Part shown: in pieces, positions 33,975-41,907 of the stretch | How the letters are laid out: each line of letters starts with the position of its first letter | Position numbering within the stretch: position 1 is the first letter of the stretch | Assembly: GCF_008711285.1 (NCBI RefSeq) | Contig: NZ_VXDC01000001.1 | Span: 248,001-312,000 of the forward strand | DNA: 64,000 nucleotides | From: Roseibium aquae | GTDB taxonomy: Bacteria > Pseudomonadota > Alphaproteobacteria > Rhizobiales > Stappiaceae | Direction: 5' to 3' | Made by a program: the position numbers and the translations under genes | The notes under the pieces: model-generated | What the model was told of the DNA's origin: nothing | The model's database searches: none | Seen by the model: only the letters and a program-made list of their open reading frames with translations

Positions 33975-34982
33975 TCACACCGTGTCGTAGATGACTTCGA
34001 GGGAGGGCTTATCGAGCTTCGCCGCCGGACACATGTCTTCCGGGCGCGCAGGCTCGAGAACGTAGTTCGAGGTTTTGTCTGACCCATCGAACAGATCGAT
34101 CAGATCGTCCTGAGACAGCGGCTCCGGTAGGACGGGCGGGGCTTCGCCAAGAGCGGTTGCCAGCTCCATGAACAAGGGTCCCCATTGATTTTCCGGATGA
34201 CCGATGATCTGGTAATTCGCGCTTTTGCGGCGGATGTCCTCATGTTGCGGGATGGCGGCAAGCACCGGAATGCCGACCGCGTCGGCGAAGGCCTGTGCTT
34301 CGCCTGTGCCATCGTCCTTGTTCACGACAAGCCCGGCCACCCCGACGTTGCCGCCGAGCTTCCGGAAGTATTGCACCGCCGAGCAGACGTTGTTGGCGAC
34401 ATAAAGCGATTGGAGATCGTTGGAACCGACAACGACGACCTTCTGGCACATGTCACGTGCTATCGGCAGACCGAAGCCGCCGCAGACCACATCGCCCAGG
34501 AAGTCGAGCAGCACATAGTCGAAATCCCAGTCGTGAAAGCCGAGCTTTTCCAGTGTCTCGAAACCATGGATGATGCCGCGTCCGCCGCAGCCGCGACCGA
34601 CCTCGGGCCCGCCCAGTTCCATGGCGAATACGCCATCTCGCTTGAAGCAGACGTCGCTGATCGACAACTCCGCCCCGGCTTCCTTCATCTTGGATGAGGT
34701 CTGGATGATCGTCGGGCAGGCCTTTCCGCCAAACAGCAAGGACGTCGTGTCGCTTTTCGGATCGCAACCGATCAGCAGGACCTTCTTGCCCAGCTGTGCC
34801 AGCATGTAGCTGAGATTGGCGAGCGTGAAGCTCTTGCCGATCCCACCCTTGCCGTAAATGGCGATGATCTGGGTTTGCTTTGTGACCGGTCCCTGGGACG
34901 GCGTGTCGACCGGCTGCGAGGCTTCATCGCGCAAGTAGTCGTACATCTGGCGGATGGCTCCGCCGCTGGTTCCTTCGGTCAT
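33975..34982 (-). CDS. bchX: Chlorophyllide reductase iron protein BchX
   Basis: A 335-residue NifH/BchL-like ATPase. The deviant Walker A motif is [18 protein letters not shown] near residue 40. Cluster Cys are in GPEVGRGCGGRGIIHG and [13 protein letters not shown]. It donates electrons to the BchYZ protein. Starts in a 4-base overlap with the bchC stop, consistent with translational coupling in the crtEF-bchCXYZ-puf superoperon. Confidence 0.97.
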   Translation of the reverse strand: MTEGTSGGAIRQMYDYLRDEASQPVDTPSQGPVTKQTQIIAIYGKGGIGKSFTLANLSYMLAQLGKKVLLIGCDPKSDTTSLLFGGKACPTIIQTSSKMKEAGAELSISDVCFKRDGVFAMELGGPEVGRGCGGRGIIHGFETLEKLGFHDWDFDYVLLDFLGDVVCGGFGLPIARDMCQKVVVVGSNDLQSLYVANNVCSAVQYFRKLGGNVGVAGLVVNKDDGTGEAQAFADAVGIPVLAAIPQHEDIRRKSANYQIIGHPENQWGPLFMELATALGEAPPVLPEPLSQDDLIDLFDGSDKTSNYVLEPARPEDMCPAAKLDKPSLEVIYDTV

Positions 34983-35920
34983 TGGGCTCCCCTCCAGTCC
35001 AAAATCATTTTGACGCAGCCCGGATCGCCAAAGGCGGTTTCATAGGCGGCGGGTGCGGCTTCTGCCGAGTGCGTATGGGTGATCAGACCGGCCAGCGACA
35101 ACTTGCCGGCACGCACGAGATCATGAACGGCGATCAGATCTGCGGGTCTGAATTCGGCGGCGATCGCGATTCTGGCTTCCCGCATGAAGGCCGGCGCGAA
35201 TTCGAATGAAAGCCGCGTGTCATAGAACCCGGCCAGAACGATGGTCCCGCCGGGCTGAAGATGGCGGACAGACAAGTCGATGATACCGGGGGTTCCACTG
35301 GCATCGAGAACGCAGGCAAACCGGCGGTCTCCGCAGTCCTCGGCCGTTGAGACCGTGTAGCCCTCCGCTCCATCCCGGCGGGCCGGGTTGGTTTCCCAAA
35401 TGACCGGTGCCGGATGTCCCAAAGCCAGGAGAATCCGTGCGGCCAGCCGGCCCAGAACGCCATGTCCGATGATCAGATCCGGCGGGGGTGCGGCGGGCAG
35501 GTTGAGCGCGTGAAATGCGGTGGCCGCAAGCGTGAGAAGGGTCGCGTCCGCGCCCAGTTCCTCCTCGACCGGAACAACCTTCGCTGCAGGTGCGATCAGG
35601 CGGGATGCGGTTGCGCCAAACAAACCGGCAGCGCCGTCGAAGCACCGGCTGCCAGGCACCATCACAAGATCGCCTTCCGCCAGGTCGCTCCCGGCCGCCG
35701 TTTGGACAACCCGGCCAACTGTCTCGTAGCCGGGGACCAGCGGATAGGACAAACCGGGAAAGAAGGGCATCGTCCCTTCGAACAACCGTTTTTCCGTTCC
35801 GGTGCTGATCCCGCTCCACAGCGCTTCCACGATGACATCGTCCGCGCCCGCCGGGATCATCGGCAGGGGGCGCACATCGACTTTCTGGGGTGCTTCGAAA
35901 AGAACGGCGTTTGTTTTCAT
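34979..35920 (-). CDS. bchC: Bacteriochlorophyllide a dehydrogenase BchC
   Basis: A 313-residue MDR-type alcohol dehydrogenase that oxidises the C3 hydroxyethyl group to acetyl. It shows YPLVPGYETVGRVVQ, the cofactor motif IIGHGVLGRLAARILL and the BchC segment GTPGIIDLSVRHLQPGGTIV. The start at 35920 (MKTNAVLFEAP) matches homologues. Upstream are two consensus PpsR operators, so bchC heads a regulated transcription unit even though crtF is just upstream. Confidence 0.97.
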   Translation of the reverse strand: MKTNAVLFEAPQKVDVRPLPMIPAGADDVIVEALWSGISTGTEKRLFEGTMPFFPGLSYPLVPGYETVGRVVQTAAGSDLAEGDLVMVPGSRCFDGAAGLFGATASRLIAPAAKVVPVEEELGADATLLTLAATAFHALNLPAAPPPDLIIGHGVLGRLAARILLALGHPAPVIWETNPARRDGAEGYTVSTAEDCGDRRFACVLDASGTPGIIDLSVRHLQPGGTIVLAGFYDTRLSFEFAPAFMREARIAIAAEFRPADLIAVHDLVRAGKLSLAGLITHTHSAEAAPAAYETAFGDPGCVKMILDWRGAQ

Positions 35921-35965
35921 TTCGTGTGGCAAATCCAAATTGGGGGATCTGCTCCTCCTCCTGAA

Positions 35966-36009
35966 TGTCATCTTAAATTAACAGTGTGTAGTGTCAATTC
36001 TAATTTACA
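35966..36009. promoter_or_regulatory. Tandem PpsR operators of the bchC promoter
   Basis: Two exact TGT-N12-ACA elements, TGTCATCTTAAATTAACA (35966-35983) and TGTCAATTCTAATTTACA (35992-36009), are separated by exactly 8 bp. This is the optimal PpsR/CrtJ tetramer arrangement and corresponds to the well studied bchC promoter of R. capsulatus. The first base of the pair is 46 bases upstream of the bchC start. Confidence 0.9.
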
Positions 36010-36025
36010 CCCTAAGTAATGGCAG

Positions 36026-37183
36026 CTAGACACCCGCAATGGCCAGGGTTGCCAGCATCGGGTGGCGGCACTGCTTTTCCTGAAATTTGGAAAAGCCCGC
36101 GCTTTCCAACAACTGTTTGATTTCATGTGGCGTTCTGCAAAAGCCACCGCCCATCGTCATCAGGTAGATCGAAAAATAGGCAGTCGAGATCCGTTGCTCC
36201 CGGCTGCGTCCGGCCATCGGTTCCCCGATCAAAAGTCTGGTGCCGGGCCTGATGGTTTTGCGGATGTTGGATAGAATCCGCATGACCGCGCCGTCGTCGT
36301 GATCGAACAGAACGCGGATCAGGCTGATGCAGTCGTAGTCCGGGGGGATCGGGTCCTCGAAAAAATTCCCGCCATGCAGCCGCACCCGATTCGCAACCGG
36401 GCTGCCGGCGAACCGTTGGTCCGCCTGGCGAACGACTTCGGGCAAGTCGAAAAGCCCGAATGTGAGGTGCGGATGGTGCTCGGCGAGGGTCTCGATGAAG
36501 ACACCGGCGCCGCCTCCAATATCAAGCAGGGCATGATGGCGTTTGAACGGGAAAGACCGGGCAATGTCATCGGCCAGCATATGCTGGCTATCGCTCATGA
36601 CCCGGGAATAAACCTCGGCCTGGCTTTCATCTACGGCTTTTCCGTCCGCGTGCAGATAGGACCAGAACGCGTTCAACGCTGTTTCCCGGGCTCCCGATTT
36701 CAAAAGCTGCACGGGATCTGCCAAGTCACGGTAGAACAAGGCATGGTGCCGGATCATCGCCTGAACGCCGGGGTCCGATGCGATCACGGCGCCAAAGTCG
36801 TTCAACACCAATTCGCCGCTGCTTAAACGGCTGGTCAAACCCAGGCAGTCCAAACACTGCAGAAAGGCGCGCATCTGGCGCGGCGGGATGTGAAGCTCCG
36901 CCGACAACGCCGACGGTTGCGCCGGGGATTTTTGCAGACGGTGTAGAAGGCCGGTCTCCAGAGCTGCAAACAGCATCTGGGACTGAACAAAGCCACTCAC
37001 CATTGAAAACAGATCAGCCGCCCGGCGGTTGGAATACCATTGCCCGAGGGGCAGCCGTTTCAAGAGCCGGTGAAATGCGGGGTCGGCCAGCACCCGATGG
37101 CGCCAGATCCGCACCCGGTCGAGGATGCTTCTGCGGTTCGGCTGCAATGCCGGGGGCAGGGAGTGTTCAGCGGGGATGGACAT
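36026..37183 (-). CDS. crtF: Hydroxyneurosporene O-methyltransferase CrtF
   Basis: A 385-residue SAM methyltransferase that adds the 1-methoxy group in the spheroidene pathway. An N-terminal dimerisation domain is followed by the SAM motif HHALLDIGGGAGVFIETLAEHHP near residue 215, then GLFDLPEVVRQAD, the plant-type O-methyltransferase signature. The start at 37183 lies 5 bases after crtE. The longer in-frame ORF reaching 37390 is antisense-free but overlaps crtE and is rejected. Confidence 0.95.
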   Translation of the reverse strand: MSIPAEHSLPPALQPNRRSILDRVRIWRHRVLADPAFHRLLKRLPLGQWYSNRRAADLFSMVSGFVQSQMLFAALETGLLHRLQKSPAQPSALSAELHIPPRQMRAFLQCLDCLGLTSRLSSGELVLNDFGAVIASDPGVQAMIRHHALFYRDLADPVQLLKSGARETALNAFWSYLHADGKAVDESQAEVYSRVMSDSQHMLADDIARSFPFKRHHALLDIGGGAGVFIETLAEHHPHLTFGLFDLPEVVRQADQRFAGSPVANRVRLHGGNFFEDPIPPDYDCISLIRVLFDHDDGAVMRILSNIRKTIRPGTRLLIGEPMAGRSREQRISTAYFSIYLMTMGGGFCRTPHEIKQLLESAGFSKFQEKQCRHPMLATLAIAGV

Positions 37184-37188
37184 TCCCC

Positions 37189-38058
37189 TCAGGCCGCTGA
37201 TTGTGCCAGTTTCTTCGGAACCAGCCTTTTGGCTTCGGCCATGATCAGCTCCCGCAGCATGTCGGAACCTCGGCAGTCTGGGATCGCGTCGGCGGCCCGG
37301 TGCACGGTTTCCTTCAGGAGGGTCAGGGCCCCATCCAGCCCCAATTGGGCAACGGCGTTCGGGCGCTGATGCGTCTTGTCCTGTCCACAAGGTTTGCCGA
37401 TTTCATCCATGTCCGCGGCGCTGTCGCGCAGATCGTCCGCCACCTGATAGGCTGCTCCCAACGCTTCGCCGAGTGCGAGCCAATTCTGGGGGTCCGCGCC
37501 GGCGGCCACGGCCCCGGCCGCCGTTGCCCCGGTGAACAGGGCGCCGGTCTTTGCGCGGTGGTAGTGATGAAGGTCGATATCTGGTTCGCTTTCCCAAGCC
37601 TGTCCGGCCACGATGCCGTTTGGCATTCCAACCGCCCGGGCAATCGTCGCGATCAGCGGCGCGGTGCGGTCCGGGGACTTGCTGCATTCGCGCGCGATGG
37701 TCTCGAAGGCGAGGACGATCAATGCATCGCCCGTCAGAAGCGCGATCGGTTCGCCATAGGCTGCATGAACCGACGGACGTCCCCGGCGGGTGTCCGCATC
37801 ATCGAAACACGGCATGTCGTCATGCACAAGGGATGCGCAATGGAGCAACTCGATCCCCGCGGCCGCAGCGTCCGCAGCCTCCGGGTTTCTGTCACCGGAG
37901 GCCAGGGCAACGGCAAGGCAGAGGCGCGGCCGCACTCGCGCGCCTCCGGAAAACACCGCATGGCGCATGGCTGCGCCCAGCTTGGCCGGCTGTCCGCCCG
38001 CCGTGGCGAAGGTGATGGCGCGCTCAAGGCCCCGTTCAATCCGTTTTTGCAGGTCCAT
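37189..38058 (-). CDS. crtE: Geranylgeranyl diphosphate synthase CrtE
   Basis: A 289-residue trans-prenyltransferase. The first Asp-rich motif is VHDDMPCFDDADTRRG near residue 78 and the second is YQVADDLRDSAADMDE near residue 220. GGPP feeds phytoene synthase and the bacteriochlorophyll tail. The start at 38058 (MDLQKRIERGL) gives the family length. It is divergent from crtD across a PpsR-controlled promoter. Confidence 0.96.
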   Translation of the reverse strand: MDLQKRIERGLERAITFATAGGQPAKLGAAMRHAVFSGGARVRPRLCLAVALASGDRNPEAADAAAAGIELLHCASLVHDDMPCFDDADTRRGRPSVHAAYGEPIALLTGDALIVLAFETIARECSKSPDRTAPLIATIARAVGMPNGIVAGQAWESEPDIDLHHYHRAKTGALFTGATAAGAVAAGADPQNWLALGEALGAAYQVADDLRDSAADMDEIGKPCGQDKTHQRPNAVAQLGLDGALTLLKETVHRAADAIPDCRGSDMLRELIMAEAKRLVPKKLAQSAA

Positions 38059-38098
38059 CGCGCATCCCCTTGTGTCAGGTGGTTGGTACGGTGCATAC

Positions 38099-38147
38099 TG
38101 TAAATAAAGATTGACACATATGGATGGATTGTCAACGGATGTTGACG
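38099..38147. promoter_or_regulatory. PpsR-type operators between crtE and crtD
   Basis: TGTAAATAAAGATTGACA (38099-38116) is an exact TGT-N12-ACA element. TGTCAACGGATGTTGACG (38130-38147) is a one-base variant. Spacing is 13 bp instead of 8. The second site covers both candidate crtD start codons, so binding would block crtD directly and could also control the divergent crtE-crtF message. Confidence 0.75.
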
Positions 38148-39659
38148 CAAAGCAAGCCAAACCGGGCATCGGGCCGGATCATCGTTGTGGGTGGTGGCAT
38201 GGGCGGGCTTTCGGCTGGCCTCAGCCTTGCCGCCGATGGTCATGACGTCCTGATCCTGGAAAAAGCCGATGCACCGGGCGGAAAAGCGCGCCTTGTTCCG
38301 GTCGGACCTGTGGCGGTAAATGGCGGGCCCACGGTTCTGACCATGAAATGGGTCTTCGACGGGCTGTTCCAAAAGGCCGGACGGCGGCTGGAAGACTATG
38401 CTGTCCTTCGGCCCGCCTCCCTTTTGGCGCGGCATTTCTGGCCGGAAGGCGGACGTTTGGATCTGTTTGACGATGTCGAGCGTAGCGCGGTGGAAATCGA
38501 ATCCTTCAGCGATGCACGAAATGCCGAAGGGTACCGCCGGTTCTGTACCGATAGCGCGGATGTCTTCGGTTTGTTGAAGGACACGTTCATCGACGCCCCG
38601 CGCCCGAACATGCTGGATCTCGTTCGCCGGATCGGGTTCTCACGGCCTGCCGCCCAGTTGAAGCTTCAGCCGTTCAAAAGCTTATGGTCCGTGTTGGAAG
38701 GATATTTTCCAGACCCGCGATTGCGCCAGCTGTTTGGACGCTACGCGACATATTGCGGTTCATCGCCGTTTCAAGCGCCCGCAACGCTCATGCTGGTGGC
38801 GCATGTGGAACAGGCGGGCGGCTGGCGGATCGAGGGTGGCATGCACGCGCTTGCCCATGCGCTTGCATCTTGCGCCAGGGAGCAAGGCGCGGAGGTCCGG
38901 TTTGGCGCAGATGTCGCTTGCATCATGACATCCGGAGGACGGGTGAGTGGAGTGCGCCTCGCCAGTGGTGAGGAATTGTCGGCACGCGCTGTCGTGTTCA
39001 ATGGGGATGTGTCAGCGCTCGGTCTGATGCTTGAGGACGGGGCGAAGGCTGGAGTGCCAGCGGTTCCCGCGAAGGCCAGGTCGCTCTCCGCGCTTGCTTG
39101 GTGCTGCCATGCGGAGCCGGCGGGAGCGCCACTCGCCTACCACACGGTGTTTTTCAATTCGAGCTACCGGGACGAGTTTGATGCCTGTTTTTCCCGCCGG
39201 CGCATAACGGCCGAACCCACGGTTTACATTTGTGCGCAGGACCGTTTGGCCGATGCGCCGCCGCCGGAGGGCGGCCGTGAGCGGCTGCTGTGTCTCATCA
39301 ACGCCCCGGCGAGCGGGGATTTTGCCTATCCCGACAAGGGGGAGATCGATCAATGCCTGACAGCAACACTCGCCCATCTCAAGCAGTGCGGTTTGACGCT
39401 GGACCGGGACAAGATGGATTGCGTGGCCACGGGGCCGATGCAGTTCCACACCCTGTTTCCGGCGAGCGGGGGGGCGATCTACGGACCGGTCACCCACGGG
39501 ATGACGGGAGCCTTCAACCGTCACGGGGCGCGAACCCGGATCAAGGGGCTTTATCTGGCGGGCGGAACGGTTCATCCGGGACCGGGGGTGCCCATGGCGG
39601 CGCTTTCCGGGAAACTGGCGGCGGAGTGCCTGGTGTCGGACCACGCTTCGATGCGGTAG
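38124..39659 (+). CDS. crtD: Hydroxycarotenoid 3,4-desaturase (methoxyneurosporene dehydrogenase) CrtD
   Basis: A 511-residue CrtI-type FAD desaturase. The dinucleotide motif GRIIVVGGGMGGLSAGLSLA is near residue 18, and the C-terminal LYLAGGTVHPGPGVPMAALSG is the family FAD signature. The start could be ATG 38124 or 38139; neither has a strong ribosome site, and both fall in or near a PpsR operator. crtC overlaps its end by 34 bases. Adjacent crtC and crtF support CrtD over CrtI. Confidence 0.93.
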   Translation: MDCQRMLTQSKPNRASGRIIVVGGGMGGLSAGLSLAADGHDVLILEKADAPGGKARLVPVGPVAVNGGPTVLTMKWVFDGLFQKAGRRLEDYAVLRPASLLARHFWPEGGRLDLFDDVERSAVEIESFSDARNAEGYRRFCTDSADVFGLLKDTFIDAPRPNMLDLVRRIGFSRPAAQLKLQPFKSLWSVLEGYFPDPRLRQLFGRYATYCGSSPFQAPATLMLVAHVEQAGGWRIEGGMHALAHALASCAREQGAEVRFGADVACIMTSGGRVSGVRLASGEELSARAVVFNGDVSALGLMLEDGAKAGVPAVPAKARSLSALAWCCHAEPAGAPLAYHTVFFNSSYRDEFDACFSRRRITAEPTVYICAQDRLADAPPPEGGRERLLCLINAPASGDFAYPDKGEIDQCLTATLAHLKQCGLTLDRDKMDCVATGPMQFHTLFPASGGAIYGPVTHGMTGAFNRHGARTRIKGLYLAGGTVHPGPGVPMAALSGKLAAECLVSDHASMR

Positions 39660-40606
39660 TTCCACCGGGCGGATATTTGTGGTGGTACATTGACGGCGTC
39701 AGCGCGTGCGGCCGCTATGGCTTAAGCATCATCACCTTTGTCGGTTCCGTGTTCTCCCCATACTACGCTTGGCGCGGCCGCCGGGATCCGGATGACCATG
39801 TGTGCATGAATGTCGCGCTCTACGGCCCGGTCAAGAACCGGTGGGCGATGACCGAGCGGGGCAAACAGGCCGCCAGGCGGTCCGCGACCCGGTTTCAGGT
39901 CGGCCCGAGTTCGCTCGAATGGACGCAGAATGAATTGCATCTTTCATTTGATGAGGTCGCGGTCCCGCGCCCGCCCTCCGAATGGGCGCCAACCCGCATC
40001 AAGGGCCGCGTCGTCCTGAAGCCGGCGGCCCTGACAAACCGGATCTTTTCGATCGACACCAAAGGCGATCACCGTTGGTGGCCGATCGCCCCGCTTGCCG
40101 ATATCGGTGTTTCGTTCGAGTTCGGCGGAACGGATTGGAACGGTCACGGATATCTGGACTGCAATTGGGGTATGGAGCCGATCGAAACCGCCTTCCGCGA
40201 TTGGGATTGGGCACGCGGGGTCTTGCCGGATGGCCGGGCCCTGCTGTTGTATGACACGCGCCGGAATGACGGAAGCGAGGACTGCCTGGCGCTGGTGTAT
40301 GATGGCGAGGGCGCATTGAGCGAGTGGCCGGCTCCGTCCGCCAGCCCCTTGAAACGCGGCTTCTGGGGCATCACCCCGAAAGCTCATCACGATACCGGGC
40401 ATGAACCGGTGCTGGTGCGGACCCTGGAAGACAGTCCATTCTACAAGCGATCTTTGGTCCGCACGGTCATCGACGGCGAGCCGGTCGAATTGATGCACGA
40501 AACGCTGTCGGGAACGCGGTTTGCCTCCGCGATTGTGAAAGCCATGCTCCCGTTTCGCATGCCCCGTCGGTCGGGACCGGCGATCGGCGAGGTCAACGGG
40601 CGATAG
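39626..40606 (+). CDS. crtC: Carotenoid 1,2-hydratase CrtC
   Basis: A 326-residue hydratase that adds water to neurosporene in the spheroidene pathway. The core GPRFDAVVPPGGYLWWYIDGVS, FVGSVFSPYYAWRG and VALYGPVKNRWAMTERG is characteristic of CrtC. No ATG lies at the expected position; GTG at 39626, after a GGCGGCGGA ribosome-like stretch inside the crtD 3' end, gives the correct N-terminus. The ORF is open much further upstream, but that part overlaps crtD in another frame. Confidence 0.9.
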   Translation: MPGVGPRFDAVVPPGGYLWWYIDGVSACGRYGLSIITFVGSVFSPYYAWRGRRDPDDHVCMNVALYGPVKNRWAMTERGKQAARRSATRFQVGPSSLEWTQNELHLSFDEVAVPRPPSEWAPTRIKGRVVLKPAALTNRIFSIDTKGDHRWWPIAPLADIGVSFEFGGTDWNGHGYLDCNWGMEPIETAFRDWDWARGVLPDGRALLLYDTRRNDGSEDCLALVYDGEGALSEWPAPSASPLKRGFWGITPKAHHDTGHEPVLVRTLEDSPFYKRSLVRTVIDGEPVELMHETLSGTRFASAIVKAMLPFRMPRRSGPAIGEVNGR

Positions 40607-40667
40607 GCCGGTCACGTCGCTTGTCCAAAAAAGAGCGGCTATGATGAGTTGGCGAAGCTTGAAGAAA

Positions 40668-40853
40668 TCATGGAACGGCATCGGCTCCTTTGGCCGCTGA
40701 ACTGGGGGAGGGTGTCTCCTTGTCCTGCCGGTCCAGCGCCTCGCGGTTTTCGCGTCTGCGAATATCCCGTGTAACGGACCAGTATTGCCACCCGATCAGA
40801 AGCATGGCGCCACCGAAAACGATAACCAGTTCGATCAAGGCATAGTCAGCCAT
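40668..40853 (-). CDS. Small single-helix membrane protein after crtB
   Basis: A 61-residue protein, MADYALIELVIVFGGAMLLI at the N-terminus, with one membrane helix followed by WQYWSVTRDIRRRENREALD and a polar Ser/Pro tail. Its start overlaps the crtB stop by 8 bases, so it is co-translated. Small proteins with this N-terminus occur after crtIB in other Bchl-containing alphaproteobacteria, as far as I recall; no function is established. It could help carotenoid enzymes or their membrane targeting. Confidence 0.8.
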   Translation of the reverse strand: MADYALIELVIVFGGAMLLIGWQYWSVTRDIRRRENREALDRQDKETPSPSSAAKGADAVP

Positions 40854-41907
40854 TGGGCCGGCTCATGGATTTGCTTTCCCGCCGGCGCAGTTCCGATGAC
40901 AGCATCAGTTCCACCATGCGGCCGGCTTTCGCCGTCAGGCCCTTCACATCGTTCTGCGCAAAGACGGAGGCCGCATCGACCATGAATTGCGTCGTCGCAT
41001 GGGCCGGCGCTGTTGCGACGGTTTGAAACAGCCAGGGGCTTCCGGCCGCTTGTGCAACCAAGGCAAGTTTGCGCTGCCGGCTGGTGACCGCGCGACGGGT
41101 CACACTGTCATAGCCGTTGGCGGCAATCACCGTCCCGATCTCCCGGTAGATCAAGGCTGCGCTGTAAATCGCGATCCGGCAGGAGGACGGCAAACCCGCA
41201 ATGCCGGTCACCGCCCGGGAATACAGCTCGTCCGCGGCGCCGAGCAGGCGGTGGACCGCTTGCAGGATTTCCGGCTTTGGCGATGGGTTCCGCAAGAACT
41301 CCTGCGGATCGAGCCCGGCATCGAGCAGCCAGTTTTCCGGCAGATAGAGCCGGCCGCGGGCTGCATCTTCGCCCACATCGCGGGCAATGTTGGTAAGCTG
41401 CATGGCCAGTCCGAGGTCGGCCGCGCGCGCGAGGATATTCCGGTCTGTGACGCCCATGATCATCGACATCATCACGCCGACGCTGGATGCGACCCGCGCC
41501 GCATACGCGGCGAGATCCTCCAGGGTTTCGTACCGGCGGGCTTCGGCGTCCCAGGCAAAGCCTTCCCCAAGCGCGTCGGGCAGTGTCTTGGGAATGGCGA
41601 AGTGGGCGACCACCGCCGCGAAAGCGCGGTCTTCCGGAAAATCTTCCGGTGTGCCGCTGTAGATCCGGGCGGTTCTGGCTTTCAATTGGGCCAGCCCCGT
41701 TTCGATACATGGGCTTTCATCGATCAGGTCGTCTGCCGCCCTGCAATAGGCATAAAGCGCTCTGGAGGCTTCCCGTATCGGACGGGGAAGCAGACGGGAC
41801 GCGACCATGAAGGATTTCGAGCCATGCTGGATCGATCGGTTGCATCCCGCCAGAAGGTCCTTGTCAAGAGTGAAGCGGTCACGCGAATTGGCTGGCATGC
41901 GGGACAA
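40846..41907 (-). CDS. crtB: Phytoene synthase CrtB
   Basis: A 353-residue enzyme that condenses two GGPP to phytoene. It has SKSFMVASRLLPRPIREA, the first Asp-rich motif YCRAADDLIDE near residue 58 and the second LTNIARDVGEDAARGRLYLP near residue 180. The longest ORF starts at 41907; ATG 41898 is an alternative. It overlaps the crtI end by about 20-29 bases, the standard crtIB arrangement. Confidence 0.96.
   Translation of the reverse strand: MSRMPANSRDRFTLDKDLLAGCNRSIQHGSKSFMVASRLLPRPIREASRALYAYCRAADDLIDESPCIETGLAQLKARTARIYSGTPEDFPEDRAFAAVVAHFAIPKTLPDALGEGFAWDAEARRYETLEDLAAYAARVASSVGVMMSMIMGVTDRNILARAADLGLAMQLTNIARDVGEDAARGRLYLPENWLLDAGLDPQEFLRNPSPKPEILQAVHRLLGAADELYSRAVTGIAGLPSSCRIAIYSAALIYREIGTVIAANGYDSVTRRAVTSRQRKLALVAQAAGSPWLFQTVATAPAHATTQFMVDAASVFAQNDVKGLTAKAGRMVELMLSSELRRRESKSMSRPNG

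Noticed and set aside
39290-39625. Upstream part of the crtC reading frame
   Set aside because: It overlaps crtD in another frame and does not resemble CrtC; GTG 39626 restores the family N-terminus.
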